Assembly (NCBI GenBank): GCA_905479665.1
Contig: CAJQNM010000459.1
Span: 1-6,207 of the forward strand
Length of the DNA stretch: 6,207 bases
Direction of reading: 5' to 3'
Origin: an uncultured Saprospiraceae bacterium
GTDB lineage: Bacteria; Bacteroidota; Bacteroidia; Chitinophagales; Saprospiraceae
Shown: in pieces, positions 6,196 through 6,207 of the stretch
Position numbering within the stretch: position 1 is the first letter of the stretch
How the letters are laid out: every line of letters begins with the position of its first letter
Notes under the pieces: model-generated
What the model was told of the DNA's origin: nothing
The model's input: the letters and a program-made list of their open reading frames with translations, nothing else
The model's database searches: none
Program-made: the position numbers and the translations under genes

Positions 6196-6207
6196 ACTAT
6201 TGGATTG

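Overview
The window is an ordinary chromosomal stretch from a Gram-negative bacterium. Its centre is a nucleoside uptake and phosphorolysis locus on the + strand. None of the starts has a convincing Shine-Dalgarno sequence. The gene at 5146 is preceded by TTG, 19 bases, then TATCTTTG, which matches the TTG/TAnnTTTG promoter type known from Bacteroidota. A heptamer tandem array and a structured intergenic element sit at the right end. Bacteroidota is therefore my first guess. Some other Gram-negative lineages with few Shine-Dalgarno sites, such as Verrucomicrobiota, are not excluded, and no marker gene settles it.

Layout. Positions 1-426 (- strand) hold the first 142 codons of a secreted protein of unknown function, cut by the window edge. 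Positions 427-840 form a 414-base gap between this gene and the divergent nucleoside genes. It contains two related inverted repeats, each followed by a T-run when read on the - strand, so they look like tandem terminators or attenuators facing the secreted-protein gene. Positions 841-3755 hold a tightly packed trio: a concentrative nucleoside transporter (nupC), a purine nucleoside phosphorylase overlapping it by one base, and a second, diverged phosphorylase that begins directly after the stop codon of the first and in the same frame. After a 65-base AT-rich gap comes a pyrimidine-nucleoside/thymidine phosphorylase (3821-5125). Twenty bases further is an unrecognised probable lipoprotein (5146-6003). 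Its stop codon merges into an array of (TGGATAG)3(TGAATAG)5TGAATAC. The last 140 bases are non-coding, with small palindromes and a REP-like element.

How the genes work together. NupC would bring nucleosides across the inner membrane. The two purine phosphorylases and the pyrimidine phosphorylase would split them with phosphate into free bases and (deoxy)ribose-1-phosphate, for base salvage and for carbon from the sugar. The two purine enzymes differ at the residues that contact the base (Glu/Asn in the first, Leu/Asp in the second), which suggests a division of substrates. Phosphopentomutase, deoxyribose-phosphate aldolase and cytidine deaminase are not in the window. I see no mobile element, CRISPR array, tRNA or rRNA, and no clear sign of a new defence or biosynthetic system. 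The most informative oddities are the divergent second phosphorylase, the paired hairpins at 499-627, the probably leaderless gene at 5146, and the tandem array at its 3' end.
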